From positions 53,183 to 117,182 of the forward strand of contig JALHNZ010000005.1 of the NCBI GenBank assembly GCA_022843265.1: a stretch of 64,000 nucleotides of DNA, in the 5' to 3' direction. Position numbers and translations under genes: made by a program. Shown here piece after piece: positions 50,661-60,500 of the stretch. The notes beneath the pieces are model-generated. The model had not been told where the DNA came from. It ran no database searches and worked only from the letters and a program-made list of their open reading frames with translations. Position 1 is the first letter of the stretch. The number at the start of each line of letters is the position of its first letter. The DNA comes from Gemmatimonadaceae bacterium. GTDB lineage: Bacteria > Gemmatimonadota > Gemmatimonadetes > Gemmatimonadales > Gemmatimonadaceae.

Positions 50661-52082
50661 TTAGCCGAGCCAGCCCGAGAAGGTCTGGATGAGCAACCAC
50701 ACATTGAGCGCCGCGATCAGAGTCGCGACCACGTACGCAGTGGTCTTGAGCAGCGTCGAGTTCACGAACTCGCCCATTTTTTTCCGGTCTGATGTGAAGT
50801 TCACCAGCGGAAACACAGCGAACGAAAGCTGCAGGCTCAGGATCACCTGACTGAACACCAACAACTTCGCTGTTCCGCTCTCGCCGTACAAGATGGCCAC
50901 CGTCGCGGCCGGAACAATGGCGATCATGCGCGTAATCAAACGGCGTAACCACGGGCGAAGGCGGAGCTCAAGGAAGCCCTCCATCACGATCTGGCCAGCC
51001 AGTGTGCCCGTGATCGTTGAGCTTTGTCCTGAGGCGAGCAATGCGAGTGCAAACACGGTGCTCGCCGCACCCACACCAAGCAGCGGTGTGAGGAGTTTGT
51101 AGGCGTCCTGGATTTCCGCGACTTCGGTGTTTCCCGTGGTGTGGAATGTCGCCGCCGCCACCATGAGAATCGATGCATTGATGAACAGTGCCACCGTCAA
51201 CGCAATGGTGCTGTCGAGGAATGCAAACCGCACCGCTTCGCGCTTGCCTTCGGCATTGAGCTCATACTTGCGTGTCTGCACCACGGAGGAGTGCAGGTAC
51301 AAGTTGTGCGGCATCACCGTGGCGCCCAGAATGCCCATCGCGAGATAGAGCATGGTGGGATTGCTGATAATATCCGTGGTCGGAATGAAGCCCTTGGCCA
51401 CGAGCAGTGCATCTGGACGCGATGCGTACAGTTCGAATGCAAAACATCCACCAATGACTGCCACGAGCGAAATCACGAGTGCTTCGAGATATCGGAAGCC
51501 TCGGTTCTGCAAATACAGCACGAGCAATACATCAACCGCCGTGATGGCGATGCCCCACGGAAGCGGAATGCCAAACAGCAAGTTGATCGCAATGGCCGAT
51601 CCAATTACCTCCGCCAGATCGCAGGCAGCGATGGCGATTTCGCAGAGCACCCACAACGCCATCGCCACGGGCTTTGAGTAGTGATCGCGACACGCCTGCG
51701 CGAGATCTCGACCCGTGACAATGCCGAGCTTGGCGGCGAGTCCCTGCAGCAATACGGCCATCAAGTTGGATAGCAGAATCACGCTGAGCAGCGCGTAGCC
51801 GAAGCGCGAGCCACCGGCGATGCCCGTAGCCCAGTTGCCTGGATCCATGTAGCCCACGGCCACCAGATAACCGGGCCCCGCAAAGGCCAACAGTTTGCGG
51901 AAGGCCGTGGCCTTGTTCACCGGAACCGAGCGATAGACCTCGGCGAGCGAGGGTGCGATTCGAGCGCGCCGCCATCCCTCTTCGGGCGCGCCGACCACGA
52001 GCGGCGGTGCCGCCGGTGTGCCCGGCGGCGGCGCTGGTGGCGCTAGTGGAGCGGCTGGGTCGGAGTCTTGTGGAGTAGTCAC
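50661..52082 (-). CDS. mntH: Nramp-family Mn2+/divalent metal transporter
   Basis: 473 residues, eleven helices. The TM1 metal motif [19 protein letters not shown] is intact and TM6 has the [15 protein letters not shown] motif. It imports Mn2+ (and possibly Fe2+) with protons. It has a Pro/Ala-rich 35-residue N-terminus. The GTG start lies exactly 6 bases after the -10 box of a strong promoter, so the mRNA is probably leaderless; a start further into the Pro-rich stretch is an alternative. Heads the operon with a universal stress protein and a DtxR-type regulator. Confidence 0.94.
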   Translation of the reverse strand: MTTPQDSDPAAPLAPPAPPPGTPAAPPLVVGAPEEGWRRARIAPSLAEVYRSVPVNKATAFRKLLAFAGPGYLVAVGYMDPGNWATGIAGGSRFGYALLSVILLSNLMAVLLQGLAAKLGIVTGRDLAQACRDHYSKPVAMALWVLCEIAIAACDLAEVIGSAIAINLLFGIPLPWGIAITAVDVLLVLYLQNRGFRYLEALVISLVAVIGGCFAFELYASRPDALLVAKGFIPTTDIISNPTMLYLAMGILGATVMPHNLYLHSSVVQTRKYELNAEGKREAVRFAFLDSTIALTVALFINASILMVAAATFHTTGNTEVAEIQDAYKLLTPLLGVGAASTVFALALLASGQSSTITGTLAGQIVMEGFLELRLRPWLRRLITRMIAIVPAATVAILYGESGTAKLLVFSQVILSLQLSFAVFPLVNFTSDRKKMGEFVNSTLLKTTAYVVATLIAALNVWLLIQTFSGWLG

Positions 52083-52087
52083 TTCAC

Positions 52088-52117
52088 ATTTTTAGCGGAG
52101 GCTAAAAATAAAGTCAA
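52088..52117 (-). promoter_or_regulatory. mntH promoter with overlapping palindromic operator
   Basis: On the minus strand TTGACT, a 17-base spacer and TAAAAA form a textbook promoter. A perfect 9-base palindrome (ATTTTTAGC, GGAG in between on the plus strand, GCTAAAAAT) covers the spacer and -10 box. Its position would block RNA polymerase when occupied. The DtxR-type repressor of the same operon is the obvious candidate binder. Confidence 0.8.
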
Positions 52118-52134
52118 CCCTGACCCAAATCGGA

Positions 52135-53961
52135 CTATTGGCTGGCGGCAAATCCGTCGCGCCGAATGTCGGCGGCGCCAATACGGCGACCGTCCGGGGC
52201 CACGTAGACCGCGTGCACGCCGCCAAACAGGATGTCACCCACGCGAGAGAGTGGCTTGAAGCCTCGCTGCACCAGCGCGCCATACACCAGTGGCGAGAAG
52301 CCTGGCTCGACCTCCACGTCGCGCGATGTATACGTGGGATGGATGCGCGGCGCCGAGAGCGCCATGCCGGCGTCTTCACCAAACGCGAGCATGCGGATGG
52401 TCACCTGCGTGGTGGCCGGCTGGATGTATTGTGAGCCTGCAGCACCCACCACGAGCCGCACCGTGTTGCCATCAAGCAAGATGGTAGGCGCCATTGTGGA
52501 GTTGCTGTAGCGATTGGTGCCGCGCGTCCGCGCATCAAAGTTGCGGCCCACGGAGTTCAGCCACACGCCGTCAGACCACACGCCCGAACCAAACAAGACA
52601 CCAACCGTGGTGGTCATCGCTACGGCGTTGCCGTCTTTGTCGACCACACTCAGGTGTGATGTGAAGCTGCTGTCGTCGGATGCTGATTCCACAAACGAGA
52701 CCTGTGCGCCCTTCAACGCAAACTCGCTGACGCGGTTTTTTGCGTTGTGTGTGCTGGTGGTCGACTGCTCACGGTTTGCGTCGCCGGCGGGACGCGTTGA
52801 TGCCGCATACGGATCGAGCGCGGTGCACTCCGCCGGCGTGGCCGCCGCATCGGCGCTCCACGGATCACCGGCGCGCAGCGTATCGTTCGTTGACGCATTG
52901 AGCAGCGACGCGCGCTGCGCTGCATAGGCGGCGCTGCTCGTGCCGCGTGCGGGCACACTCATCACGGCCGGATCACCACGCCACCGATTTGCATCGACCT
53001 GTGCAATGCGAATTACTTGCGCAAAACTTGCGGCGGTCGCAGGCGTTTCTGTATACCCTCCGCCGCGCGTGAGCCCGCTCTGTTCCGCCAGATGCAACAT
53101 GGCAAGCACGGCGGCGCCACCCATTGGCGGCGGCGCACCCAGCACGGTGTAGCCACGCCATACCGTGCACAGTGGACGCATCCAGGTGCTCTTGTATTCG
53201 GCCAGGTCTTTTTCGGTGATTAAACCACCGCGCTCCTGCACGTGATACGCAAGACGCTCGGCGAACGCGCTGCGATAGAACGCGTCTTCACCGGCCACGG
53301 CAATCAACTCCAGCAGCGCCGCGAGTTCTGGTTGGATCAGCATTTCACCCGGCCGTAGCGGTTCACCGTTGGGCATGAACCGCGCGGCCGCATGCGGTTC
53401 CTCTTTGACACGATCCGCCGCCGATGTAATCGTGCGCGACAACAGGGGCGACACGACAAATCCGTTGCGTGCCAGTGCGAGCGCCGGCGCAATCACTGCA
53501 GTGCGCGACAGCTTTCCATACTTTGCGTGCATCGTGAGTAGTCCGCTGACCATGCCAGGGGTTGCGGCACCACGCCCTGCACTCTCTGGTCCGCGACTCC
53601 CTGTATCGGGGCGCGCCCATTCATTGCGTTCACCCGCGCGTCCGTAAAACGAGAGGTGATTCACCTGTCGTTCGCGCGCCATCCATACCGTGGCGGCTCC
53701 ACCGCCGCCTAGTCCGGTTTGCGATGGGTCCACCACCGACAGTGCGAACGCAGTGGCGACGGCGGCGTCCACCGCATTGCCACCCGCACGCAACACTGTG
53801 ACGCCCGCCATCGTCGCGTGTTGCTGCGACGACGACACCATACCGGTGCGACCTTCAGCGCGTTTGCCAGAGAGCGGGATAGATGGAGAGGCAGCCGGCC
53901 GCGCGCAGGCGGCGGAGAGCAGAGCAGCTGCGACTAGGCAGGCAGACAATGGAAGACGCAT
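52135..53961 (-). CDS. ggt: Gamma-glutamyltransferase
   Basis: 608 residues with a signal sequence (LSACLVAAALLSAACA, possibly lipobox). Processing-site nucleophile Thr434 in SSFTSHLSVVDKDGNAVAMT, the usual TTHxSVVD with Ser for the second Thr. Substrate-binding GLGGGGAATVWM early in the large subunit and a C-terminal VVGAAGSQYIQPATTQV in place of the usual GSPGGxxI motif. It is made as a precursor that self-cleaves into two subunits and hydrolyses or transfers gamma-glutamyl groups of glutathione in the periplasm. A Ser/Thr/Ala linker (about 345-420) precedes the cleavage site. Single gene. Confidence 0.93.
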   Translation of the reverse strand: MRLPLSACLVAAALLSAACARPAASPSIPLSGKRAEGRTGMVSSSQQHATMAGVTVLRAGGNAVDAAVATAFALSVVDPSQTGLGGGGAATVWMARERQVNHLSFYGRAGERNEWARPDTGSRGPESAGRGAATPGMVSGLLTMHAKYGKLSRTAVIAPALALARNGFVVSPLLSRTITSAADRVKEEPHAAARFMPNGEPLRPGEMLIQPELAALLELIAVAGEDAFYRSAFAERLAYHVQERGGLITEKDLAEYKSTWMRPLCTVWRGYTVLGAPPPMGGAAVLAMLHLAEQSGLTRGGGYTETPATAASFAQVIRIAQVDANRWRGDPAVMSVPARGTSSAAYAAQRASLLNASTNDTLRAGDPWSADAAATPAECTALDPYAASTRPAGDANREQSTTSTHNAKNRVSEFALKGAQVSFVESASDDSSFTSHLSVVDKDGNAVAMTTTVGVLFGSGVWSDGVWLNSVGRNFDARTRGTNRYSNSTMAPTILLDGNTVRLVVGAAGSQYIQPATTQVTIRMLAFGEDAGMALSAPRIHPTYTSRDVEVEPGFSPLVYGALVQRGFKPLSRVGDILFGGVHAVYVAPDGRRIGAADIRRDGFAASQ

Positions 53962-54303
53962 GATCTGGTGGTTGTGGGGAGGACACTGCTGAGAGTTACC
54001 TCACAAGGCGCCACTTCGCAAAACCTTACTCTCCTCAAGCGCGTCGTATGAATCATGCTCTCGCTTTTTTTGCTGTTTTTGTGCCCTTCGTGTCTTCGTG
54101 CCTTTCCGTCCGCGGTTCTCTCGCCCGCCGGATCATGCACGCTTATCGAGCCGAGATGCGCTAGTGCCTGGAGAACTGCGGACGGGAAGACACGAAGGCA
54201 CGAAGGACACGAAGAAGAGCAAAAGACTTTTGGGGCGGACACTGCGGCGGGAAGGCGGTGTGATGTTTGTCACCGGAGCGCCGCTTGCTCACCGCGCAGG
54301 GCC
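53962..54303. other. 342-base intergenic region
   Basis: No credible gene. The region between the divergent-side start of the ggt gene and the stop of the CoA pyrophosphatase gene is mostly taken up by the inverted-repeat element listed separately. Short frames across it (up to 170 codons, on the plus strand) are low-complexity products of the repeat and I do not call them. Confidence 0.75.
54064..54227. repeat. Long imperfect inverted repeat, CTTCGTG-rich (MITE-like)
   Basis: The left arm (54064-54120) contains gcccttcgtgtcttcgtgcc and ends ccgtccgcggttctc. The right arm (54171-54227) begins gagaactgcggacgg and continues with the reverse complement, acacgaaggcacgaagg. The arms of about 57 bases match closely and enclose 50 bases. 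Each arm itself has short direct repeats of cacgaagg. It codes for nothing and looks like a small non-autonomous mobile or REP-type element. Confidence 0.75.
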
Positions 54304-54930
54304 TTACCGCGGCTCTTCGAACAGCAACCCAAGCAACTGCCGCACAATGCGTTCGGTGAGCCCCCACGCAATGTGCGGCCCAATGCGATAGGCCGGGAAC
54401 TTGAGCATCGCGCCATCAAACTCCATGGCATGCTCGGCCTGCATCAAAGGCTCGGCGAGCTGTGCAAGCGGCACCCAGAAGTGTGCTGCGACTTCGTAGC
54501 TGGGAATGATCTGCACGTCGGCATGCACGATGGCGACGTACGGACGAATGTTGATGCGCGGCAGTGACGGACTGCGCGGCGCCAGATCGTCGAGCACACC
54601 GATCAAGCGTCCACTGTGCAGCAGATCGATTGACGTTTCTTCGCGTGTTTCACGTACGGCGGTGTCCACGAGATCACGATCGGCGGGCTCATGTCGCCCA
54701 CCGGGAAACGCCATGTGACCGCTCCAGGGATCGCCAACGGCTTCGGCGCGCTTGATGAACAACAACTCGGGTTCGCTCGACACACGTAGCACGGCCGCCA
54801 CCGCCGCTAACCGCACGGTGGCTTCGATCGGCGCTTCTTGCGCTGCGTGTTGCGACAGCCGCTCCACCAACCGCGCCATCACCGGATGCTGCAGCGCGAC
54901 GGCGAGCGCGCCGCCTGCGTCGTGCGACAT
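54304..54930 (-). CDS. CoA pyrophosphatase, NUDIX family
   Basis: 208 residues. The Nudix region reads GHMAFPGGRHEPADRDLVDT followed by AVRETREETSID, that is the GG-x-x-x-x-x-x-D-x-x-x-x-TAxRExxEE form of the NudL/YeaB subfamily, which hydrolyses CoA and derivatives to 4'-phosphopantetheine and adenosine 3',5'-bisphosphate. The C-terminal part with FKFPAYRIG-like MLKFPAYRIGPHIAWGLTERI is a hallmark of the subfamily. It ends near the inverted repeat and its start is 2 bases from the rhodanese stop, so the three minus-strand genes are probably one operon. Confidence 0.9.
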   Translation of the reverse strand: MSHDAGGALAVALQHPVMARLVERLSQHAAQEAPIEATVRLAAVAAVLRVSSEPELLFIKRAEAVGDPWSGHMAFPGGRHEPADRDLVDTAVRETREETSIDLLHSGRLIGVLDDLAPRSPSLPRINIRPYVAIVHADVQIIPSYEVAAHFWVPLAQLAEPLMQAEHAMEFDGAMLKFPAYRIGPHIAWGLTERIVRQLLGLLFEEPR

Positions 54931-54932
54931 GG

Positions 54933-55304
54933 TCAGTCGGCGACCTCTCCGCCCGTTCCCACCCAGTCACGCCAACCGCCGGCCAATGAGGTCACGTTGT
55001 CGTAGCCGAGTTGCTGCATGGTGTAGCCAGCAAGCGCGGAGCGATTGCCCGACTGACAATACAATACCACTTGCGCTTCGCGCGGAATGCGCTGCTCCAC
55101 ACTGCTTTCGAGCACACCGCGACCGATGTACACCGCACCCGGAATGTGTCCAAGATTCCATTCGTTCTGTTCACGCACATCAACGAGCGTGAAGGCCGTA
55201 CCCTGTGACTGCAGTTCACGCAGTTCGTGCACCGTCATCTCGGGAACCTGCTGTTTCGCCTCAGCGATCAGTTGCTGCGCGGTTTTATGTGTCATGGGAG
55301 TCAC
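54933..55304 (-). CDS. Single-domain rhodanese (sulfurtransferase)
   Basis: 123 residues. VDVREQNEWNLGHIPGAVYIGRG, VLYCQSGNRSALAGYTMQQLGY with the active-site Cys in CQSGNRS, and a final LAGGWRDW are classic. It moves sulfane sulfur to acceptors. I use the GTG that overlaps the upstream stop (GTGA); an ATG three codons in is equally possible. It is between LD-carboxypeptidase and CoA pyrophosphatase genes in an apparent operon. Confidence 0.92.
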   Translation of the reverse strand: MTPMTHKTAQQLIAEAKQQVPEMTVHELRELQSQGTAFTLVDVREQNEWNLGHIPGAVYIGRGVLESSVEQRIPREAQVVLYCQSGNRSALAGYTMQQLGYDNVTSLAGGWRDWVGTGGEVAD

Positions 55305-56233
55305 GGAGTGTCACGGTGAATGTCGAGCGTACAAGCCGCAGTATCGAGCGTGGCCAGCGCGCCGAATGGAAGCGTCCATTGATCTGAAATATGTCCCACT
55401 GGTGCGCCCAGCAGGGCCGGCACCTGCAACGAATCGGCCAACTCACGCACCAGTTCCGCAAGCGAACGACGACCGTCTTCATTGGTATCCGGGCAATCGG
55501 TGCAATGTCCGAACAGAATTGCCTGACAGCCCTCGAATGCACCTGCCAGCCTCAGCTGTACCAGCATGCGATCCACGCGGTACATGGCCTCGTTCACGTC
55601 TTCCAGTACCACGATCGCGTCTTCGAACGACACCGCCCACGGCGTGCCCGCCAGAGAGGCCACAAGCGCCAGATTGCCCCCAGCGAGGCGGGCAGTCACT
55701 CGTCCGGGCAGAATGGTGCGTGCATCAGGGGCTACGCCGGCGGAACAGCAGATATTTTGCACGGCGTTCTCGAGCGAGCCGCGACTGAATGGCGTGAGCA
55801 GTGCGCGAGCCGTTGGTCCGTGATACGAAATCACCCCAGCACGTTGCCATGCCGCGTGCAGTGCCGTGATGTCGGAGTAACCGATCAGCGGCATCGCACG
55901 TTCGCGTATCAGCGCTCCGCTGAGCTGTGGGAGCAACCGCATGGCACCATACCCGCCGCGCAGGCACCAGATACCGTCGACGGTCGGATCGTTCAGCGCG
56001 CGCGTCAGATCAGAGATCCGTTCCGCGTCGGTGCCGGCAAAATACCCGCTTCGAGCAAGGGCATGCGCGCCCACCACCGGTTCCCATCCAAGCGCGCGCA
56101 CGGTGGCTTCTGCGCGTTCGACCTCGTGTTCGCCGAGCAGCGGTCCGGCGGGCGAGACGAGCGCGATGCGCGCGCCGGCCCCGAGAGGCGCGGGTTCGAG
56201 CAATGCAGCGGCAGCATCTCGACGATTGTGCAT
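55301..56233 (-). CDS. LD-carboxypeptidase, S66 family
   Basis: 310 residues. S66 motifs: RIALVSPAGPL near the N-terminus, WCLRGGYGAMRLLP, PLIGYSDITALH with the catalytic Ser, EDAIVVLEDVNE with the Glu, and GAPVGHISDQWTLP with the His. It cleaves the L-Lys/DAP-D-Ala bond of tetrapeptides during peptidoglycan recycling (LdcA), or related peptides (MccF). No signal peptide, so cytoplasmic. First gene of a three-gene operon; divergent from the glycosyltransferase gene. Confidence 0.92.
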   Translation of the reverse strand: MHNRRDAAAALLEPAPLGAGARIALVSPAGPLLGEHEVERAEATVRALGWEPVVGAHALARSGYFAGTDAERISDLTRALNDPTVDGIWCLRGGYGAMRLLPQLSGALIRERAMPLIGYSDITALHAAWQRAGVISYHGPTARALLTPFSRGSLENAVQNICCSAGVAPDARTILPGRVTARLAGGNLALVASLAGTPWAVSFEDAIVVLEDVNEAMYRVDRMLVQLRLAGAFEGCQAILFGHCTDCPDTNEDGRRSLAELVRELADSLQVPALLGAPVGHISDQWTLPFGALATLDTAACTLDIHRDTP

Positions 56234-56286
56234 GCGTGAACGTACGGGTGCGGCACGAACCGAGCAATCTGCGCATTGTTCCCGTT

Positions 56287-57459
56287 GTGAACTCTTTGTT
56301 GAACTCTCCGCTGCTTTTGGCGCTCGCGCTGGCTAGTCCCTGGCTCGTGGTGCCCCTTTTTGTGCTATGGCGACTGCGGGGCACTCCTCGACTCGAGGAC
56401 GCGTCGCCGGTGCCGCCGTCCCCCGCGCCGCTGGTGTCCGTGGTGCTGCCAGCCCGCAATGAAGCGGCGCACATTACCGCGTGCATTGGCGCGCTGCGTG
56501 CGACCACGTGGCCGAACTGGGAGCTGATCGTAGTGAACGACGGCTCCACGGATAACACAGGCGATCTGGCGCGAAACGCGGCGGCGGGTGACGCGCGCAT
56601 TCGTGTGATTGATGCACCACCGCTCGCGGAGGGCTGGTTTGGCAAACAGTGGGCGTGTCACACCGCCATGCAGGAAGCGCGCGGAGACTGGCTGCTCTTC
56701 ACCGACGCCGACACACGTCACGAACCAGAGTTGACTGCTCGCATGATGCGCGTGCGGAGCGAGCGACAGGTGGATTTGTTGTCAGTCTCTGGACGGCAGG
56801 ACATGGTCACGTTCTGGGAGCGGGCGGTGCAACCGGTGGTGTTTGCGCTGATTCTGGCGCGATTTGGTGGTGCGCGATCCCTCGAACGCGCAACGCGGCC
56901 CGAAGATGTGGTTGCGAATGGTCAGTGTTTCATGATGTCGCGCCAGGTGTACGATGCGATTGGCGGCCACGAAGCGGTACGTGACACAGTTGCTGAAGAC
57001 CTGATGATGGCGCAACGCATGGTGCAATCCGGTCGACGTGTATCCCTCGCGCTCGGCCAGACGTATTTGTCCACGCGCATGTACGACGGCTGGGACTCAC
57101 TGGTGCGTGGTTGGCGCAAGAATGTGTACGCTGGAGGACGCATGGCGATGCGCGGCGGAGTGGTCGGGCGATTACTCTTTCCCGTGGCGCTGGTTGGATT
57201 TCCGCTGGCCATTGCGACGCCGTTTCTTGTGGCGCCTGCGGCTTTCTTCATCGGACACGCTGTGCTGCTGCCGTGGAGTGTGATGGCCGCGGCCAGCATG
57301 CTGCTGTGTTTTGCGGGCGCGGCCGTGTTTTCGAACACGCCGGTGTGGCGTACTGTGCTGGCCCCAGTCGGGGCGTTTGCATTTGCGGGAATCTGCGCGT
57401 CGGCGATCGCGCGCGGACAAGCGGTGGAGTGGAAGGGGCGACACTACCAAAGTAGCTAG
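56287..57459 (+). CDS. Membrane glycosyltransferase, family 2
   Basis: 390 residues from a GTG; one twelve codons earlier is also possible and no Shine-Dalgarno decides. TM1 (LLALALASPWLVVPLFVLW), GT-A domain with SVVLPARNEAAHI, VVNDGSTDNTGD, metal-binding FTDADTRH (D-x-D), TVAEDLMMAQRM, and GWRKN in the acceptor region, then three to four C-terminal helices. The overall layout resembles carotenoid or lipid glycosyltransferases (CruC-like), so a membrane-lipid acceptor is likely, but the acceptor is not inferable. Long frame extension upstream runs antisense to the LD-carboxypeptidase gene and is rejected. Confidence 0.85.
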   Translation: MNSLLNSPLLLALALASPWLVVPLFVLWRLRGTPRLEDASPVPPSPAPLVSVVLPARNEAAHITACIGALRATTWPNWELIVVNDGSTDNTGDLARNAAAGDARIRVIDAPPLAEGWFGKQWACHTAMQEARGDWLLFTDADTRHEPELTARMMRVRSERQVDLLSVSGRQDMVTFWERAVQPVVFALILARFGGARSLERATRPEDVVANGQCFMMSRQVYDAIGGHEAVRDTVAEDLMMAQRMVQSGRRVSLALGQTYLSTRMYDGWDSLVRGWRKNVYAGGRMAMRGGVVGRLLFPVALVGFPLAIATPFLVAPAAFFIGHAVLLPWSVMAAASMLLCFAGAAVFSNTPVWRTVLAPVGAFAFAGICASAIARGQAVEWKGRHYQSS

Positions 57460-57465
57460 TCAACG

Positions 57466-57516
57466 GCGCTGCGCTGCGCGAAGGCGCGATCGGTGGCCAC
57501 CTTCGCAGCGCAGCGC
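57466..57516. terminator. Long hairpin between glycosyltransferase and methylase genes
   Basis: GCGCTGCGCTGCG-CG-AAGG pairs with CCTTCGCAGCGCAGCGC, a 17-base stem with a 2-base bulge around a 15-base loop. There is no T-tract. It marks the boundary of the methylase/helicase module. Confidence 0.55.
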
Positions 57517-57581
57517 ACGCGTGCTCACGATACGTCGCGCAGTTTTTCGGTGACGCCGTTTGTGCGGTCTGCCCGCATGGT

Positions 57582-60500
57582 GTGTCCGTGCTCACCATAC
57601 GCGCCTCCGCCACCCTGCTCGCCCGCGCCGATTCACTCGACAGCACGCGTCCGCTGCTGCGAGCGCTGGGCTTCACTGCCAACGCGCACGTTGTGCACGC
57701 GGGGCTCCGCGCGGCGCTGGGATTAACGGCCAGCATTACCCGTGCTCGGCTGTTTGCCGGCGAAGGATCGCTACGCGCGTTGCTCGCAGTTCTTCCACCG
57801 GAAAGCGACGTGCGCAGCGCGTCACGCGCGATTGCGTCGGCGCTGGACCGGCACGCCGCCGGACAGTCGTGGCTGCTGTGTTTATTGCACGAGCCCACCC
57901 ACACGCTTACGCTCGCGGTGCTCGCTCCCGGAAACGGTTCGCGCAAAGTGATTGCGCTGCGCGTTGACCGGCGCCGAGTCACCGACAGTGACGCTGATAC
58001 GTTGCGCGCGATGGCCAGTGTGCCGCGTACTGATGCATCACTGGCGTACGCGCGATGGACCGACGTGCTCGGACGCGACGCACTCTGCGGCCGGTTCTAC
58101 CGCACGCTGGACAAGCTCGTGCGCAATCTCGCCACCACCGCCGTGGGCACCGCCACTGCCGGGGAACGGCACACACTCGCGCTGCTCACCACATCGCGAT
58201 TGCTCTTTCTGGCCTTTCTCGAAGCCAAGGGGTGGCTTGATGCGGATCACGGCTTTCTGATGCGGGAGTGCACGGCCGCGCTTGAACGTGGTGGCAACTT
58301 GCACCAGCGTTGGCTGCGTCCATTGTTCTTTGGCACGCTCAACACGCCGTATGCACAGCGTGCAGCCGTGGCGCGCCGCTTTGGCCGCGTACCGTTTCTC
58401 AACGGTGGTTTGTTCTCACCCGCACCGGTTGAGCGACAGCGCTCACGCGTGCGATTCACCGACGACGCGATTGTGGCGATCGTTGGCGAGTTGCTCGATC
58501 GTTATCGCTTCACGGCACACGAAGACTCGACCGGCTGGTCAGAGTCTGCCGTTGATCCTGAAATGCTTGGACGCGCCTTCGAATCGCTGATGGTTCCATC
58601 AGAGCGGCGTGGTAGCGGCACATTCTACACACCGCCTGCCCTGGTTGAGCGAGTCGTATCGGAAGCGCTGCATGTGGCCATTCGCGATCAGGTCTCCGCG
58701 CCAGATCGTCTGGAGCAGTTGCGTACCCTCCGCTGCCTGGATCCGGCGTGTGGATCCGGCGCATTTCTGGTGCACTTGCTGGAGCGTCTCACGCGACTGC
58801 GTGTGGCCGCTGGTGACACACGCGATGAACATCAGATCCGGCGCGACGTACTCGCCGAGTCAATTTTCGGTGTTGATCGGAATCCAGTCGCGGTGTGGCT
58901 CTGCGAGCTGCGCCTATGGCTTGCGGTGGTGATTGATTGTCGCGAAACCGATCCCCTGCGCGTACCGCCCCTTCCCAACCTTGATCACCATGTCCGCGTT
59001 GGCGACTCGCTCAGCGGCGGTGACTTCCGGTACACACCGGCTTCGGGAAGACGACTCGCGCATTTGCGCGGGCGGTACGTGCAGGCGGTTGGCGCGCGCA
59101 AACAATCGCTGGCCCGATCGCTCGACCGGGAAGAACGCAGTCGTGCCTTGGCGGAGCTCACCGTCACGATCGACAGCGGCCGTCGAGCACGCAAGGCCAT
59201 GATCACACAGTTGCGCACGCGCGATTTGTTTGGCGAACGCGCGAAACCATCACGCGCCGATTCAGTACGGCTGCTCGCGCTACGTACGAGGGTACGCGAG
59301 TTGCAGGCACGCGAACGTCGCCTTGCACTTGGTGGGGCGCTTCCCTTTCGGTTTGCGGCGCATCTCGCAGACGTTGGCGCGAACGGCGGGTTTCATCTCG
59401 TGATTGGCAATCCGCCATGGGTGCGTCCGCATATGCTCAGCATTGCTGAACGACTGAACCTGCGACGTGATTTCCGCACCATGCGCGATGCGTCCTGGCG
59501 CGCGGGCGCGGTGCGCGCAGGGGCAGGCGCCGGGTTTGGCGCACAAGCAGATCTGTCGGCGGCGTTTGTGGAACGCAGCGTCTCATTGCTGCGCGAAGGC
59601 GGTGTGATCGCACTGCTCGTTCCCGCCAAACTCTGGCGTTCACTCGCGGGCGGTGGTGTTCGTCGGCTGCTCGCCGACGATACACGATTGCACACCGTCA
59701 TTGATTGGAGCGATGCGCCGGCCTTGTTCGACGCGGCCACGTATCCGTCGCTCGTTGTCGCCGAACGCACCAGTGTGCCCGCCGCGAACAGTGCGACAGA
59801 ACGCGTGCAGGTGCACGTGATGCGCGGGGCACGCGATCACGCCTTTGCCCTGCCCGCCGTTTCACTGCCGCTCGGTGCCGAGCCAGCCGCTCCCTGGCTG
59901 TTGCTTCCCCCCGACGTACGCGCCGCCTTTGAACGACTGCGACGTTGCGGACCGGCACTCGGTGACGCCGGACTTGGCCGACCCACACTCGGCGTGAAAT
60001 GCGGTTGCAACGAAGCGTTTCTCGTAGACGCGCAAGAACATGATGATCTGCTGGCCACCGTGGTGGCGGGTGATCGTTCGGGTACCATTGAACGCACGCT
60101 GCTTCGTCCGGCACTACTCGGCCACTCACTGGCCAACGCAGACGCGGTGAGTAATCGTGAACGTCGCGCCGATCTGCGCATTGTGTGGACGCACGGAGTT
60201 GACGGACGTCCACTCACAACCTTGCCACCCAGCGCCGCACGCTGGTTGCAGCGTTGGCGGCCTCGTCTCGAAAGCCGAAGCGACGCGCGACACCGCATGC
60301 CGTGGTGGGCGCTCTTCCGAACTGAAGCGGCCCGCCCTGAAACGCCACGGCTCGTGTGGGCCGACTTTGGCCGCACATTGCGCACGCGTGTGCTCGATGC
60401 GGGTGATCCTACCGTGCCACTGAATACGTGCTATGTGTTGCGTACGCCGGCGATTGATGATGCCTACGCACTCGACGCCTTGCTTTCTTCACCGGTTGCC

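Noticed and set aside
54055..54567. 170-codon plus-strand frame over the inverted repeat
   Set aside because: It starts in the repeat, runs antisense to the CoA pyrophosphatase gene and has no motif.
55927..56286. Upstream extension of the glycosyltransferase frame
   Set aside because: It is antisense to the LD-carboxypeptidase gene and Arg-rich; no membrane or GT motif there.
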